Source of the DNA: Moorena sp. SIO3H5
GTDB lineage: Bacteria; Cyanobacteriota; Cyanobacteriia; Cyanobacteriales; Coleofasciculaceae
Length of the DNA stretch: 38,336 nucleotides
NCBI RefSeq assembly: GCF_010692395.1
Contig: NZ_JAAHHS010000036.1
Location: 1-38,336 of the forward strand
Reading direction: 5' to 3'
The notes beneath the pieces are model-generated. The model was not told the origin of the DNA. It saw only the letters and a list, made by a program, of their open reading frames with translations, and did no database searches. Shown piece after piece: positions 28,227 to 37,639 of this stretch (position 1 is its first letter; each line of letters begins with the position of its first letter). The translations under genes and the position numbers were made by a program.

Positions 28227-31200
28227 TTATTTTATAGCTTTCCAAGGATTCCCTAAAAGCCAAGACAACAGGCCAGTAATAAATGCGATCGCAAACCATA
28301 TCCATGACCGATATATAATAATAACCACAGACAGAATAGCAATCAGCAATAAGGCTACTTGCACTACCAGGGAAATCAACTTCTGGCGACTACCATCACC
28401 TTTGTGAATCCCTGATGATTGGCTAATCTGTTGCCACCAATAAAATAGTTGTAAGGATTTATTCAAGACTTGATAGATCAAACTACGACCGAAGCCTGGA
28501 GTGCGATCGCCTAATACAGTGATCAGCATATCTCGCACAATCAGGGCAGCTCGGGTAGCGAGATTTGTGAGGATAGTAGTGGGAATATCATTTGAGAGTG
28601 TCTCTGAACCCACCTGGTAATAGTTGAGAAAGAACGTTTCTTTACCCTGGGGTAAGGAGTCAATGCCTTTCCTAGCTAATTCCTGAGCTGCTAGTAGACT
28701 AATGGTTTCATTAAAACTACCCTGAACTAGACTATACTGGGGTTTGGTGCTTAGACTTGTGGTTAGATTTGTGGTTTGACTATCGTTAGGAGCAGCAGGT
28801 TGAACTCGCTGTTGACTCCACTCTAGTTGTTCAGCAATTTCATCTTCAATCACATTCTGTAGGTCAGTGCTGAGAATATCACGATGTCCTTCCAACACTA
28901 AATCATCCAGTATTGTTTTGAGATCAGCTTCAGACAGATCTGGATTAGGAGTCGCCAGCTTACGTAGATGACCTTTAATTTTATCCTGCTCTTCAACTGT
29001 AGCGTTAGGGAAAGACTCTTGAATTAAAAAATCTAAGTACTGTTCTTTAAACTCATCAAATTCTTCTCCCGTTTCAGGAATGTTATATTCTTGAGCTTGT
29101 CGTTTCAAAAACTTAGGAAACTTAGCAATACCCTCAGGAGTAAGTAACGCTTCCACGATCCGGTTTAATCCGTCTAAGCGCCCCCACATAATATCATTGG
29201 AACGCCAAGACTTTTTAAAGAAACCGCCAAATGCATTTAAGGTATCTCCCGCCAGTTTACTATCTAAGTTTTTCCCTTTACCAAAACCCAGCTGAGCATC
29301 ATCTGGACTAATCCGAATCGTCTGGATCAGGTCTTTTTCCTCAATTTCAGATAGATACTCAAAGGGATAAAGAACTTTATCGAGTTCTCGAAATCGTTGA
29401 AAACGAGTCAAGAGTTCTTCAGACTGATTTAGCCCACTTAGTTCAATAAATTTCTCTGATGCTTTCTCTATCTTACACAAAACGGAGGAGTATTCGTTAC
29501 CATTATTTTCATTCTTGTTATTTTTGAATTTTTCAGCAAGCCAGATTTTTTGAAGTTGATTTTGTTCTTGATCTACTTGATTAACTTTTTGCTTCAATTG
29601 TTCAAAAATGCTGGAAATTAGCGGCTGGGGCAACCAGTCAATGGTGGTTTTGCCAACTGTCTGGGTTTCAGAGTTAGCGGCTAATTGTTCTGCTGCTTCT
29701 GGTAATTTTTGCAATAAATAGGCTGGGACTTTTTCTAAATAGGATTGCTGATGGTTTGCTGGGACAAATTCTGCTAGCCCCTCAGCATCGAGCAAGAAAC
29801 GGTATAACCGAATTAGACGGTTGTAAATCTCACTACGCAGTTGATTATCCGTAGACTCCGAACTTTGATTAGTTTGAAAGTATGATATCAGGTCATAGAA
29901 GGATTGACTAACCTGGGGATGATTCAACAGCTTAGTTGATGCCATCTTAATAACTTCTAGGAGTTTAATGTGACGACCTAGCCTTAAGGCTAGGGATTGG
30001 AGCATTTTATACTCTGATAATGATTGCTCCTGATTCATCAACTGACAAACTTTTTTAATGATATAGAAGTGCTTCCTTAAGGCATATTCGATATCGAGAT
30101 TGCTAATCTGTTGACTAGGGTCTTGGAGAATAATGTCGTGATTTTCCCGTTTTTCCGGTTCAGTAATGTGTTGGGTCAGTAGCTTAGCTATTTTATCTAA
30201 AAGGACTTGGTTGTTTAATATTTCTTGGTAAGATTTGGTGCTACTGACTTGAGACATTCTCAAGACTAGAGGTAATGTGCGATCGCGTAAGCTAATCAGA
30301 CGACTACGCCAATAAATTCCCGTCTCAACTGGGAGGGTTGTCTGTTGGGAGTTGTCAGCCTTGGCAAATAAGGGGGATTCTGCATCGGCTAGCAGAGACT
30401 GGTAGCGCTGGATTTTATGGTTACGGTCTTTGATTAACCCCAAATCATTACTAATACTTTCATAGGTCGGCATTCCTAACAACGACTCCTGGATTACCTC
30501 CCAGACATCAGGCTTTGGCATCTGATTAAACTTTTGGCTGCCAGCAAAATTATCTGGACTGGGATCGATATAAAATAACTTGCGCTCAACTGGATAATAG
30601 TCGGCACGATAATACATTTCTTTGATGGTATAACTGAAAGGCCGATTATCTAGCACACCTCCATCCACAAAGTGCAATTGATACCCACCGGTTGGAGGGG
30701 TTTCCGGTAACTGGCGATTCTTCAGGATTCCCCAATCTACTAACTTGGCATCTACCTGATTGCTAGGATTATCTAACTCAACGGTAACTACAGGGAAGGC
30801 AACTGGAAAACACGATGTAATACGACACAGTTTTGCCAGAGCTTGATAGGTATCTTGAACCGTTGAATTGTTTGGGTTAAAATTTGGATTAAAGGGCTCT
30901 TTGCGACCTTGACGGTGCTTGAGATGAAAGATCGTGCGGTGGTCTTTAAGATCAATCACCCGTCCGGTATCATCAAAAACGGTATCAACCCGTCCTACAA
31001 TATCAGTTCCTGTCACAAATAAATCTAATTCATTAAAGGAAGATACCCACTCACCTGAGGGTGCTTTCTTTTTATTACTCTGCCCTTGTTCAAAGGCTTT
31101 AGCTAGTGCATTTTGATAGTAGCCCTTGCCATCTAAAATAGATTCCCCATCATTTTTACCTTGACTAATGCTAGGTTGATGCATGAGCTTGCGGATGTTG

Positions 31201-31523
31201 CCATTTTCCCGCCAAATTTGGGCAAAGTTTTCAAAATCGATAACTTCATCCTGACTACTATTGGTCAAGGCGTAGCTAAGCAAAACCCCATTAATCCCTC
31301 CCGCTGAGGTGCCTGAGAGAATATCAACAATAATATCAGAATCAGTAAGAGCTTTAACTAGTTTATAGATACCTCTACCGCGAACTGCATTATAAAATTC
31401 GCGGCAAACACCGTTCATATAAATCGCTAGAGAGACTCCACCATAAACCACTAGTCCTAAGCGCAGTTCTCTGCTAAATTCTGGCTTGCGAAAGTTTTGG
31501 CTAGACATAATATGGCTCTCCAA
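28227..31523 (-). CDS. Patatin-like phospholipase / patatin-related protein, 1098 aa
   Basis: LGLVVYGGVSLAIYMNGVCREF, GTSAGGINGVLLS (GxSxG) and FVDGGVLDNRPFS (DGG), C-terminal hydrophobic segments. Confidence 0.9.
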   Translation of the reverse strand: MESHIMSSQNFRKPEFSRELRLGLVVYGGVSLAIYMNGVCREFYNAVRGRGIYKLVKALTDSDIIVDILSGTSAGGINGVLLSYALTNSSQDEVIDFENFAQIWRENGNIRKLMHQPSISQGKNDGESILDGKGYYQNALAKAFEQGQSNKKKAPSGEWVSSFNELDLFVTGTDIVGRVDTVFDDTGRVIDLKDHRTIFHLKHRQGRKEPFNPNFNPNNSTVQDTYQALAKLCRITSCFPVAFPVVTVELDNPSNQVDAKLVDWGILKNRQLPETPPTGGYQLHFVDGGVLDNRPFSYTIKEMYYRADYYPVERKLFYIDPSPDNFAGSQKFNQMPKPDVWEVIQESLLGMPTYESISNDLGLIKDRNHKIQRYQSLLADAESPLFAKADNSQQTTLPVETGIYWRSRLISLRDRTLPLVLRMSQVSSTKSYQEILNNQVLLDKIAKLLTQHITEPEKRENHDIILQDPSQQISNLDIEYALRKHFYIIKKVCQLMNQEQSLSEYKMLQSLALRLGRHIKLLEVIKMASTKLLNHPQVSQSFYDLISYFQTNQSSESTDNQLRSEIYNRLIRLYRFLLDAEGLAEFVPANHQQSYLEKVPAYLLQKLPEAAEQLAANSETQTVGKTTIDWLPQPLISSIFEQLKQKVNQVDQEQNQLQKIWLAEKFKNNKNENNGNEYSSVLCKIEKASEKFIELSGLNQSEELLTRFQRFRELDKVLYPFEYLSEIEEKDLIQTIRISPDDAQLGFGKGKNLDSKLAGDTLNAFGGFFKKSWRSNDIMWGRLDGLNRIVEALLTPEGIAKFPKFLKRQAQEYNIPETGEEFDEFKEQYLDFLIQESFPNATVEEQDKIKGHLRKLATPNPDLSEADLKTILDDLVLEGHRDILSTDLQNVIEDEIAEQLEWSQQRVQPAAPNDSQTTNLTTSLSTKPQYSLVQGSFNETISLLAAQELARKGIDSLPQGKETFFLNYYQVGSETLSNDIPTTILTNLATRAALIVRDMLITVLGDRTPGFGRSLIYQVLNKSLQLFYWWQQISQSSGIHKGDGSRQKLISLVVQVALLLIAILSVVIIIYRSWIWFAIAFITGLLSWLLGNPWKAIK

Positions 31524-31549
31524 TTAGGGACGTTACCGTTAGTTACTGG

Positions 31550-32962
31550 CTAAATAGTAGTAAGGTGCTGCTGACACAAACTGCGGAAATCATCTCCCCG
31601 ATGTTCAAAGCTTTGGTATTGGTCAAAGCTAGCACAGGCGGGAGAAAGCAGGACAACACCCGCATTATACTGTTGAGCCCGTTCTGCTGCTCTTGGTACT
31701 GCTTTCGCCATAGTTTCCACAATTTCGTAACTGGAATAGCTAGCTTCCTGAAGGCGTGCCGCAAAAGCAGGTGCTGCCTCACCAATGAGTAACACAACCG
31801 CTGCTTTGAGTTTAATGGTTTCAATCCAACTGCTATCATCACCAGCTTTGGCTTCCCCACCAGCAATTAGAATAGTGGGTGCAGCTACTGAGGCTAAACC
31901 GACTTGAGCCGCATCATAGTTGGTGGCTTTACTATCATTGATGAAGTCTATCCCCTGCCAGGTAATCACCTTTTCTAGGCGATGGGGTACACCAGAAAAC
32001 TTGGCAATGGCGGATGCGATCGCATTTTTTTCAATTCCTGCCAATCGTGCTGTTGCCACTGCCATTAATAAATTTTGTCGATTGTGATCTCCGACCATCT
32101 GTAAGGATTTCACTGGCAAGATCGGTTCTGAGTCTGCTATCACCCAGTCATCTTGGATGTAAGCCCAAGGTTTAAAATTCCTGTCCCCCTGACCACCTGT
32201 GATACTGATCCAATAGGCATTGGGCCAATAGTTGACTCCCAAATTACCCAGGTAAGGGTCATCCCCATTGATAACTTGTAACTGGGACCGACGCACCAAA
32301 GACGCCTTGATGTCATAATAGTTTTCCAGGGTTTTGTGGCGGCTGAGGTGGTCAGGGGTCAAGGTTGTCAAGACACCAATACGAGGAGCAAGGTCTTTGG
32401 AAGATTCGATTTGGTAACTACTGATTTCCCCAATTACCCAATCGATTGGGGATGTTTCCCCAGGTTTACCCGTGATTTCTGGTGCTAGGAGGAGTTCGCA
32501 AGCGGCATAACCAATGTTACCGCAGGCGGGGGCATGGAAACCAGCTTCTTGAAAAATAGCAGCAATCAGGGAGGTGGTAGTAGTTTTGCCGTTAGTACCA
32601 GTAACAGCTACCCATGGACAGGATTGGAGATAACGCCAAGCTAGTTCAATTTCGCCTATGGTGTCAATGCCTTGGGTTCTGGCTGCAACTAAAACTGGTA
32701 TATCCCAGGGAACACCAGGACTAACTACAATCAGCTGGGGTAAGTCTGAAGAGTCTAGGGTTAGGGAATAACCCAGTTTAAGGTTAATTCCGTCTCTGGC
32801 AAGCTGTTGTTGTTGGTGTTGCCAGTCTTCTGGGGTATAACGTGCAGCGATCCGTTCAGGGCTAGCGGCATCGCTGAGAGTGACATCCCAACCTTCTTTT
32901 CTTAGGAGTCTTGCAGCTGCAAGACCTGACCGTCCTAATCCAATAACATCAGCCTTAGGCAT
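31550..32962 (-). CDS. murD: UDP-N-acetylmuramoyl-L-alanine--D-glutamate ligase
   Basis: [67 protein letters not shown]. Confidence 0.95.
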   Translation of the reverse strand: MPKADVIGLGRSGLAAARLLRKEGWDVTLSDAASPERIAARYTPEDWQHQQQQLARDGINLKLGYSLTLDSSDLPQLIVVSPGVPWDIPVLVAARTQGIDTIGEIELAWRYLQSCPWVAVTGTNGKTTTTSLIAAIFQEAGFHAPACGNIGYAACELLLAPEITGKPGETSPIDWVIGEISSYQIESSKDLAPRIGVLTTLTPDHLSRHKTLENYYDIKASLVRRSQLQVINGDDPYLGNLGVNYWPNAYWISITGGQGDRNFKPWAYIQDDWVIADSEPILPVKSLQMVGDHNRQNLLMAVATARLAGIEKNAIASAIAKFSGVPHRLEKVITWQGIDFINDSKATNYDAAQVGLASVAAPTILIAGGEAKAGDDSSWIETIKLKAAVVLLIGEAAPAFAARLQEASYSSYEIVETMAKAVPRAAERAQQYNAGVVLLSPACASFDQYQSFEHRGDDFRSLCQQHLTTI

Positions 32963-33063
32963 ACTTTGATTGGTAGTGCATCTGATGGTTTGCCGTTTTA
33001 ACTATAGCAGTTATAGGGATTTTGAATTGGCTAAGTTAGTTACGCCCTTGGAATTTTAGGACG

Positions 33064-33090
33064 TAGGGAGTAGGGAGTAGGGAGTAGGGG
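33064..33090. repeat. Heptamer tandem repeat (GGGAGTA)n
   Basis: Read directly. Confidence 0.9.
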
Positions 33091-33188
33091 AATAAACTTG
33101 ACTTTATCTTATAAGTATGATTAACGCTATAAGTCTTTATTACTTGACATTAATAGGACTTAAATTTTATCCAAAAATATCGAATGTT

Positions 33189-33815
33189 TTAAAAATAGTT
33201 CCTTGCCCAATCTCGCACTGATCGCAGAATTGCCCGCCTACCATCAGCCCGATGGCGCTCAATTAAACTAGGAAGCTCTTGAATCGGTAACTCAGGAAAA
33301 ACCCTACTCTTTGCTTGTTCTACATACTCACCCTCTTCCAGTAAGTAAATTGTTAGTTTGCCAGAATCATAGCACCATATTTCTGGGACTCCCAAGCGAG
33401 AATAGATTGGCAAACGAGGCAGTGATTTACTCGTTACATCAATTTCTATAGCGAGATCTGGGGGGGGATCTTGGTTAAGATCTAAGTCCAACCTGCCTCG
33501 AATCGCCGCTTCATTTTGGATATAAAAACAATTATCTGCTTCTACCCCAGCTAAGCTACTCTCTCGCCGCCAGGTTGTTGACCCTAAACTTTCGTAGTCT
33601 AAATCTAGTTCATCTGCCAGCTCTTTAACTAGGTCACCAATCACCTCTTTATAATATTCATGTTCAGGTAAAGGAGTCATAATCTCAATGGTACCATAAT
33701 CATAGGCTAAACGAGCAGAGCGATGGTCACCTAAATCCAGCAGCAGATTTTCAAACTGTTCCCAGGAAATGTTATGTAAAACCACCCGATCTGCTCTCTG
33801 TTTCGTCACTACCAT
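33189..33815 (-). CDS. Uma2 family (DUF820) endonuclease-like protein
   Basis: WEQFENLLLDLGDHRSARLAYDYGTIEIMTPLPEHEYYKEVIG...PDLAIEIDVTSKSLPRLPIYSRLGVPEIWCYD. Confidence 0.93.
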   Translation of the reverse strand: MVVTKQRADRVVLHNISWEQFENLLLDLGDHRSARLAYDYGTIEIMTPLPEHEYYKEVIGDLVKELADELDLDYESLGSTTWRRESSLAGVEADNCFYIQNEAAIRGRLDLDLNQDPPPDLAIEIDVTSKSLPRLPIYSRLGVPEIWCYDSGKLTIYLLEEGEYVEQAKSRVFPELPIQELPSLIERHRADGRRAILRSVRDWARNYF

Positions 33816-33926
33816 TAGTTTGGTCTCCGAAGCTAATAATAGGTCATTTTTTTATTATAGAATTACTATCTATAGCAGTTATCAATTGGGTAAGTTACAA
33901 AGTGCTGATAACTGCTAAGCATCCTC

Positions 33927-33967
33927 GGCAGTCGCTCATGGGGGAGACCCCCTTTGGCGGCGCTGCC
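33927..33967. repeat. Dispersed palindromic repeat (divergent, inverted copy)
   Basis: GGCAGTCGCTCATGGGGGAGACCCCC...GGCGGCGCTGCC; compare GCAGCGC...GGGGGTTTCCCCCATGAGCGACTGC at 36699..36749. Confidence 0.6.
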
Positions 33968-34264
33968 TCTCTATCAAGCTGAAAAAAAAATTTTTTGACA
34001 GGGATTTTCCAAAAAGCGATCTTCCTTTGCAACCGCTTCGCCAAGGGAATCAAAACTACCAGGTTATTGACAAGAAATTCGGGATGTAATTTAAAAATTA
34101 ATATTATATCAAATATTAATAAAGCTCAACAGGTGCTGGGTTGAGCAGTCCAAAAACTCCAGCAGCTTTAAGTCTGAGGGGAATATGAGGATTTGACCTT
34201 GCCATATGAGCCGAAAAATCTTAATATAAATTAATGGAAGACAATATTTCTCAACATATTAACT

Positions 34265-34405
34265 ATGGCTACTTCAGAAGAACAACGCAAACAGAAAATC
34301 ATGGAGCACCTGCAGAAAACTACGGAAGTGCCTGTGGAGCAGCCTTCTTTATCAGAGGCTAGGAAGCAGAAAATGATGGAGCACATCAACATGACACGAG
34401 GTTAA
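34265..34405 (+). CDS. Small ORF (46 aa) with internally duplicated RKQK(I/M)MEH(L/I) motif
   Basis: MATSEEQRKQKIMEHLQKTTEVPVEQPSLSEARKQKMMEHINMTRG*; not in the supplied track (too short). Confidence 0.5.
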   Translation: MATSEEQRKQKIMEHLQKTTEVPVEQPSLSEARKQKMMEHINMTRG

Positions 34406-34451
34406 GACAAACCTATAGCAAGTGCGTAGGGTGGGTGAGGCGGTAAGCATT

Positions 34452-34477
34452 CAGCTATCAGCTATCAGCTATCAGCT
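34452..34477. repeat. Heptamer tandem repeat (CAGCTAT)n
   Basis: Read directly. Confidence 0.85.
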
Positions 34478-34580
34478 TTGGGTCTGTGGCCAAGCTACAC
34501 CGAACAGTTTATGCCCATAGCACATGCTACTCGCCCAGCGTGCGCGTAGCGCAATCGGTGCTTTTAGGTGCGACCCGTGG

Positions 34581-34614
34581 CGAATTTAATTATTAATGGT
34601 AAGAGCGCACCTTT
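34581..34614. repeat. 34-bp dispersed repeat, copy 1 (second copy 38266..38299)
   Basis: CGAATTTAATTATTAATGGTAAGAGCGCACCTTT. Confidence 0.85.
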
Positions 34615-34625
34615 GAATAAAATAA

Positions 34626-34658
34626 GCTGACGGCTGACGGCTGACGGCTGACGGCTGA
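34626..34658. repeat. Heptamer tandem repeat (GCTGACG)n
   Basis: Read directly. Confidence 0.9.
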
Positions 34659-34853
34659 ATGCTTACGTTAGGCGCGGCCAGGATTTGAGCGATTAGCAAT
34701 CAGTCTTGGGAAGCGCCGTAACCCACCTTCTTCAAAATTTCTCCCCTGACGACTGAGCTATGATGGCAAAGCCATATTTCTAAACCATGGAAATTCATGA
34801 CCGAAAGTCTAAGGGCGCAACGCCCCACCGATTCTATCCATGGGGTTAGCCCG

Positions 34854-34871
34854 CAGGGAATTTATTCCCTG
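34854..34871. repeat. Hairpin upstream of tnpB, possible left-end structure
   Basis: CAGGGAAT-TT-ATTCCCTG perfect 8-bp stem. Confidence 0.4.
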
Positions 34872-34953
34872 ATCAATCTCCGGGAACTTTTCTCGGAAGA
34901 CATCGACTATAATAATAAGTAAATTCAACAAAAAACTAAGGAGGTAATTAAAA

Positions 34954-36156
34954 GTGTTTGTAATGGAGTTCAAAGCGGTAATCAAAGAGTCCCAAAAAGT
35001 CGCAATAAATGAAGCTATTAGGACAGCAAAATTTGTCCGCAACAAAGTGCTTCGATATTGGATGGATAACAGAGGGGTCGCCAAAAAAGAACTCTACCGT
35101 TACAACACTCAACTCAGGGATGAATTTAACTTTGTCAAAGAACTTAATAGTCACGCCTGTCAGGCTTCTGTCGAAAATGTAGAAAGGGCGATTAAAAGGT
35201 TTTTCGATAATTGCAAGAAAAAAGTCCCTGGCAAGAAAGGTTATCCCAAGTTTAAGAAGCATTATAGGTCGGTTGAATATAAGCAATCTGGATGGAAATT
35301 ATCCCCGGACAAAAAATCTATCAAGTTTACCGACAAGAAAGGCATTGGGAGGGTTAAACTCAAGGGCACCTGGGACTTGTGGAGTTTCGACCAGAAACTT
35401 ATTAAGCGAGTTAGGATTGTTCAAAGAGCTGATGGCTATTACGTCCAGTTCTGCGTAAAAATCGATAATATTGAGCGACTAGAGGCTACTGGTTTTACTG
35501 TTGGGTTGGACGTAGGCTTGAAGGAGTTTTATACCGACTCTGATGGATACTCAGAACCTAACCCCAGATTTTATCGCAAAGGCGAAAAGCGCTTAAAGTT
35601 TTACCAGAGACGAGTATCTCGAAAAAAGAAAGGCTCATCCAATCGCAAGAAAGCAATTAATAGACTAGGCAGGACACATCTTAGAATAAGTAGGCAGCGT
35701 GAAGAACATGCCAAGAGACTGGCGCGTTGCGTAATCCGGTCTAACGACCTGGTCGCCTATGAAGATCTCAGAGTCAAGAACCTGGTCAAGAACCACTGTC
35801 TTGCTAAATCTATTAATGATGCGGGTTGGTATCAATTTCGAGAATGGTTGGAATATTTTGGCCAGAAGTTTGGAAGGATCACTGTTGCAGTTAATCCTGC
35901 TTACACAAGTCAAAACTGTTCTGATTGTGGCGAAGTGGTCAAGAAATCTTTGTCAACTAGAACCCACACCTGTAAGTGCGGATGTCAGCTAGACCGCGAC
36001 CACAACGCCGCTAAAAACATCTTAACGAGAGCCTTGGGTACGGTGGGGCACACCGGAACTTTAATCAACGCTTGGGGAGATCTGTCCTCTACTCTTCCTG
36101 GTTCCGACCTGGTTGAGCAAGACGGGTCTATGAACCAAGAATCCCCTGGCTTCTAG
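34954..36156 (+). CDS. tnpB: TnpB (IS200/IS605 or IS607-type OrfB, RuvC-like RNA-guided nuclease), GTG start
   Basis: AAGGAGG before GTG; RuvC residues in GLDVGLKEF, AYEDLRVKNL, DRDHNAAKNI; Zn ribbon CSDCGE...CKCGC. Confidence 0.95.
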   Translation: MFVMEFKAVIKESQKVAINEAIRTAKFVRNKVLRYWMDNRGVAKKELYRYNTQLRDEFNFVKELNSHACQASVENVERAIKRFFDNCKKKVPGKKGYPKFKKHYRSVEYKQSGWKLSPDKKSIKFTDKKGIGRVKLKGTWDLWSFDQKLIKRVRIVQRADGYYVQFCVKIDNIERLEATGFTVGLDVGLKEFYTDSDGYSEPNPRFYRKGEKRLKFYQRRVSRKKKGSSNRKKAINRLGRTHLRISRQREEHAKRLARCVIRSNDLVAYEDLRVKNLVKNHCLAKSINDAGWYQFREWLEYFGQKFGRITVAVNPAYTSQNCSDCGEVVKKSLSTRTHTCKCGCQLDRDHNAAKNILTRALGTVGHTGTLINAWGDLSSTLPGSDLVEQDGSMNQESPGF

Positions 36157-36172
36157 CTATGGGGAGTGTCAA
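36134..36172 (+). mobile_element. Predicted right-end hairpin/terminus of the TnpB element, overlapping the annotated start of the next gene
   Basis: CCAAGAATCCCCTGGCTTCTAGCTATGGGGAGTGTCAAA: imperfect stem CCCCTGGCT/AGCTA(T)GGGG, then GGGGAGTGTCAA resembling cyanobacterial tnpB right ends. Confidence 0.55.
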
Positions 36173-36644
36173 ACAGCCCAACAGTCGCTTTATGAACGAG
36201 GCCATTGCTCTATCTGTGATCAGCGTTAGGTCTGGAAAGGGAGGTCCATTTGGAGCAGTGGTTGTCAAGGATGGAGAGATTATTGCCAAAGCTCATAATC
36301 AAGTCACCTCCACGAATGATCCTACGGCACATGCTGAAATTGTAGCTATTCGTGATGCCTGCAAGGTCTTACAGACTTTTCAACTGACCGGTTGTGAACT
36401 CTATACTAGCTGTGAGCCATGCCCGATGTGCCTCGGCGCGATCTACTGGGCTAGGCTGGACAAGGTTTACTATGCCAATACTAAAGCTGATGCGGCTCAA
36501 ATTGGATTTGATGACCAATTCATTTACGAGGAATTGGACTTGCCCATAAGCGATCGCAAACTTCCAATCATTCAATTAATGCGGGATGAAGCCTTAAGAG
36601 CTTTCCAAGAATGGCAAGAAAAAATCGATAAGGTAGAGTATTAA
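36159..36644 (+). CDS. Nucleoside (guanine/cytidine-type) deaminase; true start may be internal ATG near 36192
   Basis: HAE (THAHAEIVAIRDAC context TAHAEIVAIRDAC) and PCPMC zinc motifs; FDDQFIYEEL as in guanine deaminases. Confidence 0.92.
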   Translation: MGSVKQPNSRFMNEAIALSVISVRSGKGGPFGAVVVKDGEIIAKAHNQVTSTNDPTAHAEIVAIRDACKVLQTFQLTGCELYTSCEPCPMCLGAIYWARLDKVYYANTKADAAQIGFDDQFIYEELDLPISDRKLPIIQLMRDEALRAFQEWQEKIDKVEY

Positions 36645-36698
36645 TACTATAGCAATTATACGACTTGTGAGGTACAAATTTCTGGTTTTTAGGGAGCA

Positions 36699-36749
36699 GC
36701 GATGCAGCGCGGTCTTGGGGGTTTCCCCCATGAGCGACTGCATCAAGAC
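36699..36749. repeat. Dispersed palindromic repeat
   Basis: GCGATGCAGCGCGGTCTTGGGGGTTTCCCCCATGAGCGACTGCATCAAGAC. Confidence 0.75.
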
Positions 36750-36784
36750 GGGAGCAGGGAGCAGGGAGCAGGGAGCAGGGAGCA
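36750..36784. repeat. Heptamer tandem repeat (GGGAGCA)n
   Basis: Read directly. Confidence 0.92.
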
Positions 36785-37208
36785 TAGAATAGGAAAGAGG
36801 GAAGAGGGAAAAGGGCAAAAATAATGTGTACCTCATAGCTACGATAAACGCTAGAGTGTAGCAGCTGAGGGCTAAAAAAAACGCGATTGTGCTACGCACA
36901 CGCGTGCGCGATCGCTATTGAATCAAAAGGCGATCACCCTTAGCAAGAGAGATGGGGATATTTTTATTAAAGGTAATTATTCTGACATGATATACAGGGT
37001 TTATAAATGAGATGTAAACCTGTATGGTATTTTTTTACTGTTCAATAAAACTGCTGATATCTTTCCCCCTTTGTCTGTTGTATTTTGTATGCAAGCTTTT
37101 TGCGGCAATTCCTATGTTTAAAACCCAGATACAAACCCGCTTATTACCTAACCCCTCTTTATTCAGTGCCTAGAGAAAAATTAAGATTGCTGGTTGAGCT
37201 AGAGTCTA

Positions 37209-37398
37209 GGCTGTGGGGTTTAGGAGAATTCACGGACTATTTCATATTTCTTTACAAACTGTCCCGAATTAATTAAGTCAATCACCCTAAAAAAAATGTG
37301 AATTATCGGCTGTGGGGTGTAGGGGAATTCCAGGGCTATTTCATATTTCTTTACAAACTGTCCCAGATTAAGTCAATCGCCCAACAAAAATTTAGATA
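37209..37398. repeat. Imperfect tandem duplication, ~99-bp unit, two copies
   Basis: GGCTGTGGGGTTTAGGAGAATTC...CTATTTCATATTTCTTTACAAACTGTCCC.. repeated from 37308. Confidence 0.85.
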
Positions 37399-37639
37399 AT
37401 ATTAAATTTAATAGCTAGAGATTGGTAGATAAAGTAGACTGCAACTAGTCTAAGACTATGCGGCGACTATCTTACTAGATTATTGACTAAGATTATTCCC
37501 TAAAAGTTAGCACTTACAATTCTAACCAATGCTTGGCTTTGAGTTGGTCAACGATTCTCCGACAACTATCAAAGCACTTAACTAATTAAGTTATCAATTA
37601 ACTTTTCAAAAGTCAACCCTCAACAGTAATAACTCAACC

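Larger units (their letters stand above)
36668..36835. repeat. Inverted-repeat-bounded intergenic block containing nested repeats
   Basis: TGAGGTACA ... TGTACCTCA at the ends, enclosing the palindromic repeat and a GGGAGCA heptamer array. Confidence 0.6.

Noticed and set aside
36885-36925. GTGCTACGCACACGCGTGCGCGATCGC palindromic stretch as a special site
   Set aside because: HIP1 octamer (GCGATCGC) plus GC-rich palindromic noise, common in cyanobacterial genomes.
37085-37276. 63-aa ORF
   Set aside because: Runs into the non-coding 99-bp tandem duplication; no recognisable protein features.
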